Assembly (NCBI RefSeq): GCF_006569185.2
Contig: NZ_VIGC02000006.1
Span: 124,001 to 188,000, forward strand
From: Litorilinea aerophila
GTDB taxonomy: Bacteria; Chloroflexota; Anaerolineae; Caldilineales; Caldilineaceae
Length of the DNA stretch: 64,000 nt
Direction: 5' to 3'
Positions 8,270-16,777 of the stretch are shown in pieces (positions within the stretch are counted from its first letter, which is position 1; the number at the start of each line of letters is the position of its first letter). The notes beneath the pieces are model-generated. The model saw only the letters and a list, made by a program, of their open reading frames with translations. It was not told where the DNA came from and did not search any database. A program made the translations under genes and the position numbers.

Positions 8270-8674
8270 ATGGACCGGCGGGGGCAGGCCCTCTACGGCG
8301 CCATTGCCTTCACCGCCCAGGCGTCTCCGGGAAGTGTTCTGACACTGATGCTCACATTTCCCCAGCCCATCCCTCAGGGAGCGGTTTTGAAAAAATATGC
8401 CAACGGCACCTGGCAAGATGTTCCCGGGAGCCAGCTCTCTGGGAACATGGCCACCTATCAGGTCCAGGACGGAGGGGCGTTGGACGGGGACGGACAGGTC
8501 AACGGACAGGTGGTGGACCCGGTTGCCCTGTTGACTCCGATCCCGCAAGTGGCGGTGCAGTACCCGCCTGGCTTTGGCGCCTACGAAGAACTGCGCTGCT
8601 GGGCCCATGAGCAGTGCATGGCCCAAGCGCAAGGAGATCCTGCCACGTGGAGACACTCGAGCGCTTTGGGGTGA
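8270..8674 (+). pseudogene. Fragment of an exported protein with choice-of-anchor-U-like segment
   Basis: The reading frame contains a segment Y-A-N-G-T-W-Q-D-V-P-G ... D-G-G-A-L-D-G-D-G-Q-V-N-G-Q-V-V-D-P that matches the pattern of the end of choice-of-anchor-U type surface proteins (D-G-G-x-x-D-x-D-G-x-x-N-G-x-x-x-D-P). It has no signal peptide, no good ribosome binding site, and only unrelated sequence before and after. I read it as the remnant of a larger surface protein gene, with the fragment running from about 8270 to the stop at 8674. The domain name is from memory of the pattern and should be treated as tentative. Confidence 0.45.
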
Positions 8675-8733
8675 GATGATGAAATGATCATGTCTGCCCC
8701 TGGTGGTGCGCTGAACGCACGGGGATAAGCCCT

Positions 8734-9054
8734 ATGGTCACCGAGCGCCAGGAGTGGCCCGGGTGGTTCGACGAACGGGGAGATCCGGTCTTCCTGCGCC
8801 ATTTCACCGAGCGCCTGGTGGACGGCCTTGCTTCGCCGCCCGCCGCGCCGGTCGACGTTGCGACCTTGCAAGCCCAGGCCCGGCGGGCAGCCGCCTGTCT
8901 GCGCCGGGTGGAGCGGCTCCTCACGCCGGAACAGCGCGCGCCGGTCACCGAGTGCCTGCTGGAACTGGCTGTGCTCTACACACTGCAGGCCCTGTTTGTC
9001 CTTCAGGAATCCCGGTCCCTAGAAACGCCGCCGGACAGCGCCCACACGGGTTGA
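8734..9054 (+). CDS. Small helical protein of unknown function
   Basis: The 106-residue product is rich in Ala, Arg and Leu, with a predicted long helix Q-A-Q-A-R-R-A-A-A-C-L-R-R-V-E-R-L-L and a hydrophobic stretch L-L-E-L-A-V-L-Y-T-L-Q-A-L-F-V-L near the end. I recognise no family. Codon positions show the strong third-position GC of the neighbourhood, which supports real coding. No clear ribosome binding site precedes ATG 8734. It sits just before a second small unknown gene. Confidence 0.45.
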   Translation: MVTERQEWPGWFDERGDPVFLRHFTERLVDGLASPPAAPVDVATLQAQARRAAACLRRVERLLTPEQRAPVTECLLELAVLYTLQALFVLQESRSLETPPDSAHTG

Positions 9055-9079
9055 CCGGAGCCGCGACCCACGACCTTAC

Positions 9080-9119
9080 ATAGTGCAGAGAAGATGTGAA
9101 ATAGTGCAGAGAAGATGTG
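9080..9119 (+). repeat. 19-bp tandem duplication covering a ribosome binding site and start codon
   Basis: A 19-bp sequence beginning ATAGTGCAG and ending in GAAGATGTG occurs at 9080-9098 and 9101-9119. Each copy contains GAGAAG followed by ATG. In the first copy the ATG is followed at once by TGA; in the second it opens the gene at 9115. Confidence 0.8.
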
Positions 9120-9531
9120 GCGCCGAGCTTATCGGATCCCGGAGCCCAATGTGGAAGCGTTGGCCCAGGAACTCCAGGCGTGGTACCGGGCCCAGGGGTT
9201 CCAGGTGGCCCTGGACCGAACTGGAGGTCGGGTGGTGATCCGGGCCTGGCGTCCGACCCGGTGGCAGGCCGCCCTGGGCCTCACGCCGACATGGCAGGTG
9301 GGCCTGCATCCCCACCCGGAGGGCCTGACTGTGGAGATGGACGTCGCCTACCAGGTGGACCCGGCCGTCGCCGGTCCCACAGGCCACTTCCTCCTGTGGG
9401 CGGTCCTCTTCGCCGCAACCTACGCCGACTGGTTGCGCGTCGCTTTACCCCGGCAGACCTGGCAGACCATCGAATACCTGCTTGCCACGGGCAGGCCGCC
9501 GCCTGCTCCGCGGGGAGACTCGGGTGTCTAG
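9115..9531 (+). CDS. Hypothetical protein, 138 residues
   Basis: ATG 9115 lies inside the second copy of a 19-bp duplication with GAGAAG directly upstream. The product has an amphipathic N-terminal helix (V-E-A-L-A-Q-E-L-Q-A-W-Y-R-A-Q-G-F), a beta-rich middle (V-V-I-R-A-W-R ... V-E-M-D-V-A-Y) and a short hydrophobic helix (F-L-L-W-A-V-L-F-A-A-T-Y). This layout resembles small sorting or accessory proteins, but I recognise no named family. Strong third-position GC supports coding. Confidence 0.55.
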   Translation: MWRRAYRIPEPNVEALAQELQAWYRAQGFQVALDRTGGRVVIRAWRPTRWQAALGLTPTWQVGLHPHPEGLTVEMDVAYQVDPAVAGPTGHFLLWAVLFAATYADWLRVALPRQTWQTIEYLLATGRPPPAPRGDSGV

Positions 9532-9563
9532 GCTACGGACGCGAGGTGACATCAACCTCGTTT

Positions 9564-9730
9564 CTACCCTTTCTCCCAGGTCAGGCTGGCGTAGCCCCAG
9601 GCCAGGACGCCCCACACCACCACACTGTAGGGAATGCGGTTGCCGAAGAAGGCGCCGCCCCCCATGAGCTTGATGAAGGTGGATCCAGAAGGCCTTCCAC
9701 CAGGAGGTAGCCCTGCTCCTCGACTCCTGG
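9564..9730 (-). pseudogene. Composite gene remnant: sugar ABC permease piece joined to a PhyH gene piece
   Basis: On the minus strand, 9680 down to 9564 reads T-F-I-K-L-M-G-G-G-A-F-F-G ... I-P-Y-S-V-V-V-W-G-V-L-A, the pattern of an RbsC-type ribose/sugar ABC permease. Directly abutting, 9681-9723 matches the N-terminal coding part of the PhyH gene at 1533-1575 (39 of 43 bases identical), reading E-Q-G-Y-L-L-V-E-G-L-L-D-P. The join lies at a shared GGATCC. Neither piece has a start, stop or regulatory context, so this is debris from two genes. Confidence 0.6.
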
Positions 9731-9741
9731 GCTCACCGGCT

Positions 9742-9770
9742 TTTACAAGCTCGCGAGCCCGGTTTACAAT
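9742..9770 (+). promoter_or_regulatory. Promoter for the first sulfatase
   Basis: TTTACA at 9742-9747 and TACAAT at 9765-9770 are separated by 17 bp, each five of six to the housekeeping consensus. The expected transcription start is near 9777, about 50 nt before the sulfatase start codon. Confidence 0.5.
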
Positions 9771-9826
9771 GAAACACCATCGCTGTCGAGTCGATTGGAA
9801 GCACAAATCTCCGGAGCAAGCAACCC

Positions 9827-11233
9827 ATGTCCCAACAGCCCAACATCCTCCTCTTCCTCACCGACGACCACGGCGCCTGGGCCAACGGCTGTTACGGCAA
9901 CCGGGAAGTCCAGACGCCCACCCTGGACCGACTGGCCCGAGAGGGAACCCTCTTCACCCACGCCTACACGCCCACACCGGTCTGCTCGCCGGCCCGGGCC
10001 TGCCTGTTGACCGGCCGCACGGCCAGCCAGGTGGGCATCCACGACTGGCTGCAGGAGGCAGAGCCGGACATCGGCGAGCGGGACTGGCTGGCCGATGAGG
10101 TGACCCTCTTCCAGCGGCTGCAGGCGGCCGGCTACACCACCGGTCTCTGCGGCAAGTGGCATCTGGGCCAGTCCCACCGGACGCCCCGAGGGGTGGACTA
10201 CTACTTCGGCCTGCCGGGCTGGCAGGGCCGCCACAACGGCACCTACACCTATGTGCTCAACGGCCAGAAGGTGACCCTCACCGGCAACAAGTCCCAATTC
10301 ATCACCGACCACGCCCTGGCCTTCCTGGACCAGGTGCCGGCCGACCGGCCTTTCTTCCTCAACGTGGGCTACATCGCCACCCACTCGCCCTACAGCCAGC
10401 AGGAGCATCATCCCGCCGTCACAGAGCTTTACCAGGATGCAACCTTCGCCGACATTCCCCCGTACCATCCCCACCCCTGGGCGAAAAATGAGAACGGCCC
10501 CGGCGATCCGCCTGCAGAGCAGGCCGTGCGGGACCGGTACATCGGCTACTACGCCGCCGTCACCGAGATAGACCACAACGTCCAGCGGATTCTCGAGAAG
10601 CTGGAGGCCCTGGGGCGACTGGAGGAGACCATCGTCATTTACACCTCGGACCACGGCTGCGCCATCGGCCATCATGGCTTTTGGGGCAAGGGCAACAGCA
10701 CTCGTCCCCTCAACATGTACGACATTTCCCTGCAGGTGCCCCTCCTCTGGCGAGGACCGGGCATTCAGGCCGGCCAGCGCCTGGACCGGGCCGTGGACCA
10801 CTACGACACCTTTCGCACCATCCTGGATATGACCAGCGTTCCCCTGGACGATGGACGCGCCTATCCGGGCACTTCCTATGCCCCCATGCTTCGGGGGGAA
10901 ACCATCCCCTGGGACGACACCCGTTTTGGCGAGTATGGCGACCTGCGCATGATCCGCACGCCCGAATGGAAGCTGGTCTATCGCTATCCCAACGGCCCCC
11001 ACGACCTCTTCGACCTGGTCAACGACCCCGGTGAAACGTGCAACCTGGCCGACCGTGCGGACATGCAGCCTATCCTGGCTGACCTGAAGGCCCGCCTGGA
11101 TGCCTTCTACGCCGTCTACAGCGATCCGGCGAAGTCTGGCCTGCGGGTCAAAGAGCTGCACCGCCACAACGCCGCTGCGGAAGCGTGGCGGGATGGGCTG
11201 CGGGAAGCGCGCGGCCTGCAGGTTTACCCGTGA
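9827..11233 (+). CDS. Type I sulfatase (arylsulfatase A family)
   Basis: The 468-residue protein has the sulfatase N-terminus N-I-L-L-F-L-T-D-D-H with metal-binding Asp13 and Asp14. The formylglycine motif is C53-S-P-A-R-A-C-L-L-T-G-R, the Cys type matured by formylglycine-generating enzyme. G-K-W-H-L-G near 111 supplies further active-site residues, and S-D-H-G-C-A-I-G with G-K-G follows near 275-290. The absence of a signal peptide suggests a cytoplasmic enzyme acting on imported sulfated compounds. No sulfatase-maturing enzyme is in the window. A minus-strand operon for sugar oxidation or epimerisation faces it, consistent with a sulfated carbohydrate pathway. The substrate is unknown. Confidence 0.93.
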   Translation: MSQQPNILLFLTDDHGAWANGCYGNREVQTPTLDRLAREGTLFTHAYTPTPVCSPARACLLTGRTASQVGIHDWLQEAEPDIGERDWLADEVTLFQRLQAAGYTTGLCGKWHLGQSHRTPRGVDYYFGLPGWQGRHNGTYTYVLNGQKVTLTGNKSQFITDHALAFLDQVPADRPFFLNVGYIATHSPYSQQEHHPAVTELYQDATFADIPPYHPHPWAKNENGPGDPPAEQAVRDRYIGYYAAVTEIDHNVQRILEKLEALGRLEETIVIYTSDHGCAIGHHGFWGKGNSTRPLNMYDISLQVPLLWRGPGIQAGQRLDRAVDHYDTFRTILDMTSVPLDDGRAYPGTSYAPMLRGETIPWDDTRFGEYGDLRMIRTPEWKLVYRYPNGPHDLFDLVNDPGETCNLADRADMQPILADLKARLDAFYAVYSDPAKSGLRVKELHRHNAAAEAWRDGLREARGLQVYP

Positions 11234-11248
11234 GCGGCAGGCCTGCAG

Positions 11249-11263
11249 CCGTAGGTCCTGCTC
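11249..11263. repeat. Partial copy of the CGTAGGTCC intergenic repeat
   Basis: CCGTAGGTCCTGCTC lies between the convergent sulfatase and SDR genes and matches the core of the repeats at 41679-41769. It overlaps the self-complementary GCAGGCCTGC region at 11238-11247. Confidence 0.4.
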
Positions 11264-11267
11264 TATA

Positions 11268-12032
11268 TCAAGTGACCGTCAGCCCGCCGTCGATGACGAA
11301 GCAGGCGCCGGTGGCGTAGGACGCGTCCGGCCCGGCCAGGAAGGTGATGAAAGGGGCGATGTCCTCGGGGCGGCCCAGGCGACCCAGGGGGATGCGCTGG
11401 ATGAGCTGGGCGGCCCGTCCGGTCGGGTCGGGATGGCGTTCGTGGCTGGGGGTGCGTTCCAGGGCGCCGGGGCAGACGGCGTTGCAGCGTACCCCGTGCT
11501 TCGCGTAGTGAACCGCGATGTGGCGGTTGAGGCCCAGGAGGCCGGTCTTGCCTGTCATGTAGGCCGGGTTAGCCGAGGCGCCGTTGAGGGCGGTGACGGA
11601 GGAGACGATGACGATCACGCCGCCGTCTCCCTGGCGCAGGAACTGGGCCAACCCGTACTTGACCGTCAGGAACACGCCCCGGTAGTTGACCGCATGGGTA
11701 CGGTCCCACACCTCTGCAGGGAGCTGGTGCAGGTCCACATCCAGGTCGTGGAGCTGGATGCCGGCATTGGGCACCAGGATGTCCAGGCGGCCGAAGCGTT
11801 CCACCGTCCGGGCCACAGCTGCCTCCACCTGGCCGGCGTCGCTCACGTCGGTGGGGATGGCCAGGGCGGGGTGGCCGGCGGCCGTCAGCTCCGCCGCGAC
11901 CGCCTCCACACCCGCTGCCGGGATCCCGGTGACGGCCACGTTGGCACCTTCGGCTGCCATCTGGCGGGCTGTGGCCGCGCCAATGCCGCTGCCGGCGCCG
12001 GTGATCAGGGCGGTTTTTCCCTGGAGTTTCAT
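11268..12032 (-). CDS. Short-chain dehydrogenase/reductase (SDR)
   Basis: The 254-residue classical SDR has the cofactor motif T-G-A-G-S-G-I-G (11-18), N-A-G at 89-91, catalytic Ser near 144-145, and Y158-M-T-G-K162. It probably oxidises or reduces a hydroxyl on a sugar or polyol with NAD(P). It is the last gene of a tight minus-strand operon, 4 bp after the isomerase gene, so the pathway likely runs through an oxidised sugar intermediate. The exact substrate cannot be read from the sequence. Confidence 0.92.
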   Translation of the reverse strand: MKLQGKTALITGAGSGIGAATARQMAAEGANVAVTGIPAAGVEAVAAELTAAGHPALAIPTDVSDAGQVEAAVARTVERFGRLDILVPNAGIQLHDLDVDLHQLPAEVWDRTHAVNYRGVFLTVKYGLAQFLRQGDGGVIVIVSSVTALNGASANPAYMTGKTGLLGLNRHIAVHYAKHGVRCNAVCPGALERTPSHERHPDPTGRAAQLIQRIPLGRLGRPEDIAPFITFLAGPDASYATGACFVIDGGLTVT

Positions 12033-12036
12033 GGCA

Positions 12037-12867
12037 CTATCCCGCCAACGCTGCGAACCATTCCCGCAGGACCCGGGCGTGTTGGGGCAGGGCTACCTCC
12101 GGCTCTTCGATCTCCGGGTGCCACTTCTTCTCCCACTCCACGCTCACGAAGCCCTGGTAGCCTTCCCGATGTAGCAGCTCCACCGCAGCCCGGCAGGGGA
12201 CCTCACCTTCGCCCAGCAGGACCAGTTGCCACGAGCCGTCCGGCCGGCGCCGCGCGTCCTTGATGTGCACATGTTTCACCCGGGGGCCGATGTACCGCCA
12301 GGTCTCCTCGATGGATTCGCCCATGCGGTAGGGGTGATGCACGTCCCAGATGGCGCCGACGCGCGGGCTGTCCACCTGGGCCAACACTTTGGCCACGTCC
12401 TCACCCCGAGAGAAGGCATCGTGGGTTTCCAGCACGATGTCTACGCCGTAGCGTTCCGCCGCGGGTACGGCCGCGTTCAGCGCGTCGGCCAGCCAGGTCA
12501 CCGTTTCGTCCAGGGTGTGGTCCGGGTGGACGTTGCCGCCGAAGGTGCGGACCATGGGCACTTCCAGCTCATTGGCCAGGGCCAGGTAGCGCTCCAGCAG
12601 TTCCAGGTTGGCCTGGCGCTCTGCCGGGTCGGGCGAGGAAAAGCGGGTGGAGAGGCCCAGCCCCACGATCTGGAGGTTGTGTCGGGCCATGGTTTCCCGG
12701 ACGGCCCGACGGCGTTCTGTCGGCAAGTCGGCGGGGATGACTTCCCCATCCAGCAGGCGGATCTCCAGCCCACGGTAGCCGTGGGCCGCGGCCTGGGCTG
12801 CCGCAGTCTCCAGGGACCAGTCGGGGCAGCCCAGGGTGCTGAAAGCGAGAGGAAAACGGTCGGCCAT
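12037..12867 (-). CDS. Sugar phosphate isomerase/epimerase (xylose isomerase-like TIM barrel)
   Basis: The 276-residue protein has the AP-endonuclease-2/xylose isomerase barrel pattern, with metal ligands in I-V-L-E-T-H-D, A-I-W-D-V-H-H, V-K-H-V-H-I-K-D and V-S-V-E-W-E-K-K-W. Relatives isomerise or epimerise sugars, inositols or keto sugars with a divalent metal. It starts 3 bp after the stop of the upstream Gfo/Idh/MocA gene and ends 4 bp before the SDR gene, so the three are translated from one message. The substrate is unknown. Confidence 0.9.
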   Translation of the reverse strand: MADRFPLAFSTLGCPDWSLETAAAQAAAHGYRGLEIRLLDGEVIPADLPTERRRAVRETMARHNLQIVGLGLSTRFSSPDPAERQANLELLERYLALANELEVPMVRTFGGNVHPDHTLDETVTWLADALNAAVPAAERYGVDIVLETHDAFSRGEDVAKVLAQVDSPRVGAIWDVHHPYRMGESIEETWRYIGPRVKHVHIKDARRRPDGSWQLVLLGEGEVPCRAAVELLHREGYQGFVSVEWEKKWHPEIEEPEVALPQHARVLREWFAALAG

Positions 12868-12870
12868 GGT

Positions 12871-13926
12871 TCACTCAATCTCCTGGGGTAGGGGGCACAG
12901 ACGGTGACATTCTTCCTGCAGCCACATGACCCGGCGCACGCTCTCCGGGGTGATGGCCAGGGGCTTACCCTCCCGGATGGTGGCGTAGAGGTCCCGGTAG
13001 AAACCCTGGAAGGCTGTCCGGGTATCCACCGGCGGCGTCCAGGTCTCCTCGTGCCAGGTCAACTGGTCTCGGTTGTAGCTGCGGTCGGGCGTAGGGCGGG
13101 TATCCAGCTCTCGGGGGGGCATCTCTTCGGGCACCACCCAGCGCCAGCGCAGCTCCCGGGGGGTGCCGGTAAGGCCGCCCAGGGTTCCCTGGATGTGCCA
13201 GGTTTCGGGCGGGTAGGCATCGCAGCTGCTGATCTCGATATCCACCACCGGTGCATTGGGGCCTTTGAAGACGATCTTGACGAAGTCGTCGGCGTCGCCC
13301 AGGGTCAGGGTCCGGTCCAGATGGCAGAAGATGGTGTCCGGGTAGTCCGGGCCGTAGAGCTGCAGGGCTTGATCCAGGAAGTGGGGGCCGGTGTTGTTCA
13401 GGCTGCCGCCGCCGAACTTCTGCAGGGTCTGCCAGTCCCAGCGTCGGCTGAAGCCGGAGGCCGCTACCCGGATCTGGACGATGCGGCCCAGCAGGCCAGA
13501 GCTTAGAATTTCCCGGACTTTGATGAATTCGGGCTGGTAGCGCCGCTGCTGGAAGATGGTCAACACCCTGCCGGTGTCGGCTGCGGCCTGGATCATGCGA
13601 TCTGCGTCCTCCAGGGAGGTGGCCATGGGCTTTTCGCAGACCACATGCTTGCCTTTTTCCAGGGCGGCGATGGAGGCACTGGCGTGGAGGTGGCTGGGCA
13701 GGGCCACTACCACCAGCTCAACCCCCGGATCGTTCAGGAGTTCGTCGTAGTCGGTGTAGGCCATGCAGTCGAAGCGTTCCACAGCCTCCTGGCGCCGGCC
13801 TTCGTCGGCATCCACCACCGCGGTGACCCGGTACTGCTCCTCCAGGGTGGAGAGCAGGCCCGCGTGGATGGACCAGCCGCTGCGGCCTAAGCCGGCGATG
13901 CCGACCCGGATCGGTTCTTGATTCAT
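12871..13926 (-). CDS. Gfo/Idh/MocA family NAD(P)-dependent oxidoreductase
   Basis: The 351-residue protein starts at ATG 13926, chosen because the Rossmann motif G-I-A-G-L-G-R-S-G-W-S begins a few residues later; an in-frame upstream ATG would add 38 residues with no fold. The E-K-P motif (V-V-C-E-K-P-M-A) typical of the catalytic Lys region lies near residue 96. Members oxidise or reduce sugars, inositols or their derivatives. It is the first gene of the minus-strand trio, with AAAGAAAG as a weak ribosome site. It is divergent from the MalT-like regulator gene, which may control it. Confidence 0.92.
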   Translation of the reverse strand: MNQEPIRVGIAGLGRSGWSIHAGLLSTLEEQYRVTAVVDADEGRRQEAVERFDCMAYTDYDELLNDPGVELVVVALPSHLHASASIAALEKGKHVVCEKPMATSLEDADRMIQAAADTGRVLTIFQQRRYQPEFIKVREILSSGLLGRIVQIRVAASGFSRRWDWQTLQKFGGGSLNNTGPHFLDQALQLYGPDYPDTIFCHLDRTLTLGDADDFVKIVFKGPNAPVVDIEISSCDAYPPETWHIQGTLGGLTGTPRELRWRWVVPEEMPPRELDTRPTPDRSYNRDQLTWHEETWTPPVDTRTAFQGFYRDLYATIREGKPLAITPESVRRVMWLQEECHRLCPLPQEIE

Positions 13927-14093
13927 CTTGGCTTTCTTTCTAGCTTGTGGAGTTGATGGCGATCGTGTATACCTGCCAGAAGGGGATCTCGTTGACAGCT
14001 TTGTGTGGCCTTCATTATACATCAGGGCGGGAAGCAGCAAAAAGTGGCGGGCTCCCTTGCCTTCGCCAACGCCTGTGTCTTCGGCCTACCTCA

Positions 14094-14102
14094 TGGTATA
14101 AT
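14094..14102 (+). promoter_or_regulatory. Extended -10 promoter placing transcription start at the LuxR start codon
   Basis: TGGTATAAT ends at 14102. A transcription start 7 nt downstream falls on the A of ATG 14109, so the message is predicted to be leaderless. No ribosome binding site precedes that ATG, which agrees. Confidence 0.65.
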
Positions 14103-14108
14103 CCTTTT

Positions 14109-16424
14109 ATGACCTCGCCTATCCTCGCCACCAAGTTCTACATCCCGTCGCCGCCGCCTCAAGCTGTCTCCCGCCCACGCCTGCTAGACCGACTGAACGC
14201 GGGCCTGCACGGCAAGCTGACCCTCATCTCGGCCCCGGCCGGGTACGGGAAAACGACCCTCGCGGCGGAGTGGGTGTATCAGTTCCAGGATGCGCCCGAT
14301 GTGCGCGTCTGCTGGCTCTCCCTGGCCGAGGATGACAGCGACCCGCTTCAGTTTTTCGCCTATTTGTCCGCGGCAATGGGTTCCGTCCCTGGCGTCCGCT
14401 CGACGCTGCCAAAGCTGCTTCGTTCCGGACAGCCCACGCCCGCCAGGCACTTGATGGCCGCCTTCATCCATGACGTTTCGGCTGTTTCTGGCTGCATCTA
14501 CCTTGTCCTCGACGACTACCACGCCATCGCCTCCGCCGCGGTTGAAGAGGCGGTTTCCTTCTTGCTCCAACACATGCCCCCGCAGATGAACCTGCTCCTG
14601 GTCAGCCGCACCGATCCGGGCTTCCCCCTCTCTCGCCTGCGCGCTCGAGGTCAGTTGGTGGAACTGCGGGCGGACGAGTTGCGCTTCACCGCGGGGGAGG
14701 CCGCCGAGTTTCTCCGGCGCGGGATGGGCGTGAGCCTGACGTCCCATCAAATCGCAGCGCTGGAAGCCCGCACCGAAGGCTGGATCGCAGGGCTCCAGAT
14801 GGCGGCGCTGTCCATGCGCAACCGGACCGATGTCGACAGCTTTGTGGCCAGTTTCACCGGCAGTCACCGTTTCATCATGGACTACTTGATGGAAGAGGTG
14901 CTGGCCCATCAACCCGCCGTGGTGCGGGATTTCTTGACGAAGACCGCCCCGTTGCACCACCTCTGTGGTGAACTGTGCGACGCGGTGCTGGCCGGAATCC
15001 ACGAACCGCCCGAACGCCCCGCCCAGGAAATTCTAGAACAGCTCGAAGCGGACAATATTTTTCTGGTCCCGCTGGATGAAGAACGCCGTTGGTACCGCTA
15101 TCATCACCTTTTCGCCGACCTGCTGCGGAAGAACATGTCGGCGGAGCTGGCCTGCGCAGTACGCAAGCAGGCTGCACGCTGGTCGCTAGAACACAACCGC
15201 ACCGGCGACGCTATCGAGTACGCGCTGGCTGCCAGGGACTACGAGGCGGCCGCTCCCGTGTTGGCTGAGCAGGGGCTCTCCTTTCTCTTTCGAGGCAAGC
15301 TGGCCACTTTGCAGCGCTGGTTGGATGCCTTTCCAGATGAGTTCTTGTCCCGACATCCCCGGCTGTGCCTCCACTATGGTTGGGTGTTGCTGAATCAGGG
15401 CCGGACCGATGCGGTCGAACCGTACCTGCGAACTGCCGAGCTCGCGGCGCCGGACGACAACGCCATCCGCGCTGTCACGGCCTTGATCCGGGGCAACATT
15501 GCGCGCACCAATGAAGACATCGAGACGGCTCTCCATGAAGCGCAGATCGCCCTCCAGTTAACACCTCCTGAGAACGCCTTAACGCAGGGCGCCGCTCTGC
15601 TCCAAGTCGGTGCGGTCCAGATCATGACAGGTAAACCGGCGACGGCCGTAGCGACCCTGTCGCAGTCCCTGGATCTGGCCAGGCAGACGCAGAACTTGAA
15701 CGTGGCCTTCCTGAGTGGCGGTTACCTGGGGCTGGCCCATATCTTGCTGGAAGAGCTGGAGCAGGCGGAAACAGTTTTGCAGAATACCCAGGCTCACGCC
15801 CAGCATCTGGGTTTGGAGCAAAGCCCGCTGCTTCTCTATGTTCACCTGGGCCTGGCGCACCTGGCTTTTTCAAAGCAGGCGTTGGGCCAGGCGCGCTCTG
15901 AAGTGAAGCAGGCCGTAGCCCACTGCCGATTGACAAACGAGCAAGGCGGACTGCGCTGTAGCCTCATGCTGGCAGCGCTCATCGAACAGGCGGCGGGCCA
16001 GCGCAAGGCGGCCTGGCAGGCATTTGAAGACGCCCGAACGATTCCCTCCATGCTGGGGAATCCCGAAATTCGCCGTCAGATGGGGATGATCGAGCGGACT
16101 CTGCACGCGCCGGCCCCGTCGCCTGAACACGTGAAGGTGGCCCGTTTTCTGGCCGCAGGTGCGCCCCTTTCCTATGCCCAGGCTGCCATCGCCCAAACCA
16201 GGACCCATGAACGCCTCCCGCAGGCACTGGTGGAGCCCCTCAGCAATCGGGAACAGGAGATCCTCGCCCTCATCGCCGCCGGACGGAAGAACCGGGAGAT
16301 CGCCGAAGAATTGGTGATCAGCCTCAACACCGTGCTCTATCACACCAAGAACATCTACGGCAAATTGGGCGTCAACAAGCGGATGCTGGCGGTCCGCCGG
16401 GCTCAGGAGCTCGGCCTGCTATAA
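14109..16424 (+). CDS. MalT-like LuxR-family ATP-dependent transcriptional regulator
   Basis: The protein has 771 residues from ATG 14109, chosen by the promoter position and because L-A-T-K-F-Y-I-P opens the family; an upstream in-frame ATG at 13947 lies before the promoter. The P-loop A-P-A-G-Y-G-K-T-T is at 42-50, followed by a STAND/MalT ATPase region, TPR-like helices, and a C-terminal LuxR helix-turn-helix at about 705-771 (L-S-N-R-E-Q-E-I-L-A-L-I-A-A-G-R-K-N-R-E-I). Relatives bind ATP and an inducer, oligomerise and activate transcription. A terminator follows at 16479. Divergence from the Gfo/Idh/MocA operon suggests that operon as one target. Confidence 0.92.
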   Translation: MTSPILATKFYIPSPPPQAVSRPRLLDRLNAGLHGKLTLISAPAGYGKTTLAAEWVYQFQDAPDVRVCWLSLAEDDSDPLQFFAYLSAAMGSVPGVRSTLPKLLRSGQPTPARHLMAAFIHDVSAVSGCIYLVLDDYHAIASAAVEEAVSFLLQHMPPQMNLLLVSRTDPGFPLSRLRARGQLVELRADELRFTAGEAAEFLRRGMGVSLTSHQIAALEARTEGWIAGLQMAALSMRNRTDVDSFVASFTGSHRFIMDYLMEEVLAHQPAVVRDFLTKTAPLHHLCGELCDAVLAGIHEPPERPAQEILEQLEADNIFLVPLDEERRWYRYHHLFADLLRKNMSAELACAVRKQAARWSLEHNRTGDAIEYALAARDYEAAAPVLAEQGLSFLFRGKLATLQRWLDAFPDEFLSRHPRLCLHYGWVLLNQGRTDAVEPYLRTAELAAPDDNAIRAVTALIRGNIARTNEDIETALHEAQIALQLTPPENALTQGAALLQVGAVQIMTGKPATAVATLSQSLDLARQTQNLNVAFLSGGYLGLAHILLEELEQAETVLQNTQAHAQHLGLEQSPLLLYVHLGLAHLAFSKQALGQARSEVKQAVAHCRLTNEQGGLRCSLMLAALIEQAAGQRKAAWQAFEDARTIPSMLGNPEIRRQMGMIERTLHAPAPSPEHVKVARFLAAGAPLSYAQAAIAQTRTHERLPQALVEPLSNREQEILALIAAGRKNREIAEELVISLNTVLYHTKNIYGKLGVNKRMLAVRRAQELGLL

Positions 16425-16478
16425 CCCACTCGCGACACGCTCCCACAGCATTTCCTCACACGAACCACAGCTTTTTCG

Positions 16479-16510
16479 GCCCCACAACTACAGTTTGTTG
16501 TGGGGCTTTT
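16479..16510 (+). terminator. Intrinsic terminator after the MalT-like gene
   Basis: GCCCCACAAC (16479-16488) pairs perfectly with GTTGTGGGGC (16497-16506) around an 8-nt loop and is followed by TTTT. It closes the regulator transcript 55 bp after the stop codon. Confidence 0.85.
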
Positions 16511-16537
16511 GCGCGCCCGTCCGGCTACCATAGCACC

Positions 16538-16777
16538 ATGATGAGCGACATGGATTCGGCCTTCAGGCAATATGAGTTCGCAATCCAGGGCATCCTGGAC
16601 GTCCAGTGGGAAGGTTGGTTCGAGGAGATGGCCATTCACCACACCCACGACGGCAACACGATTCTGCGAGGCCCCATCGTCGATCAGTCCGCACTACATG
16701 GGGTACTGCGGAAAATCCACAATCTGGGGTTGACCCTGATCTCGGTGAATCCCCTAATGGAAGGAGACGGATCATGA
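16538..16777 (+). CDS. Small conserved-looking protein, 79 residues
   Basis: The product has the pattern Y-E-F-A-I-Q-G-I-L-D-V-Q-W-E-G-W-F-E near residues 12-29, then G-N-T-I-L-R-G-P-I-V-D-Q-S-A-L-H-G-V-L and L-G-L-T-L-I-S-V-N. I have seen small proteins of this form in many bacteria, often beside membrane proteins; they have no assigned function. ATG 16538 or 16541 could start. Its stop overlaps the start of the next gene (ATGA), so translation is probably coupled to it. Confidence 0.75.
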   Translation: MMSDMDSAFRQYEFAIQGILDVQWEGWFEEMAIHHTHDGNTILRGPIVDQSALHGVLRKIHNLGLTLISVNPLMEGDGS

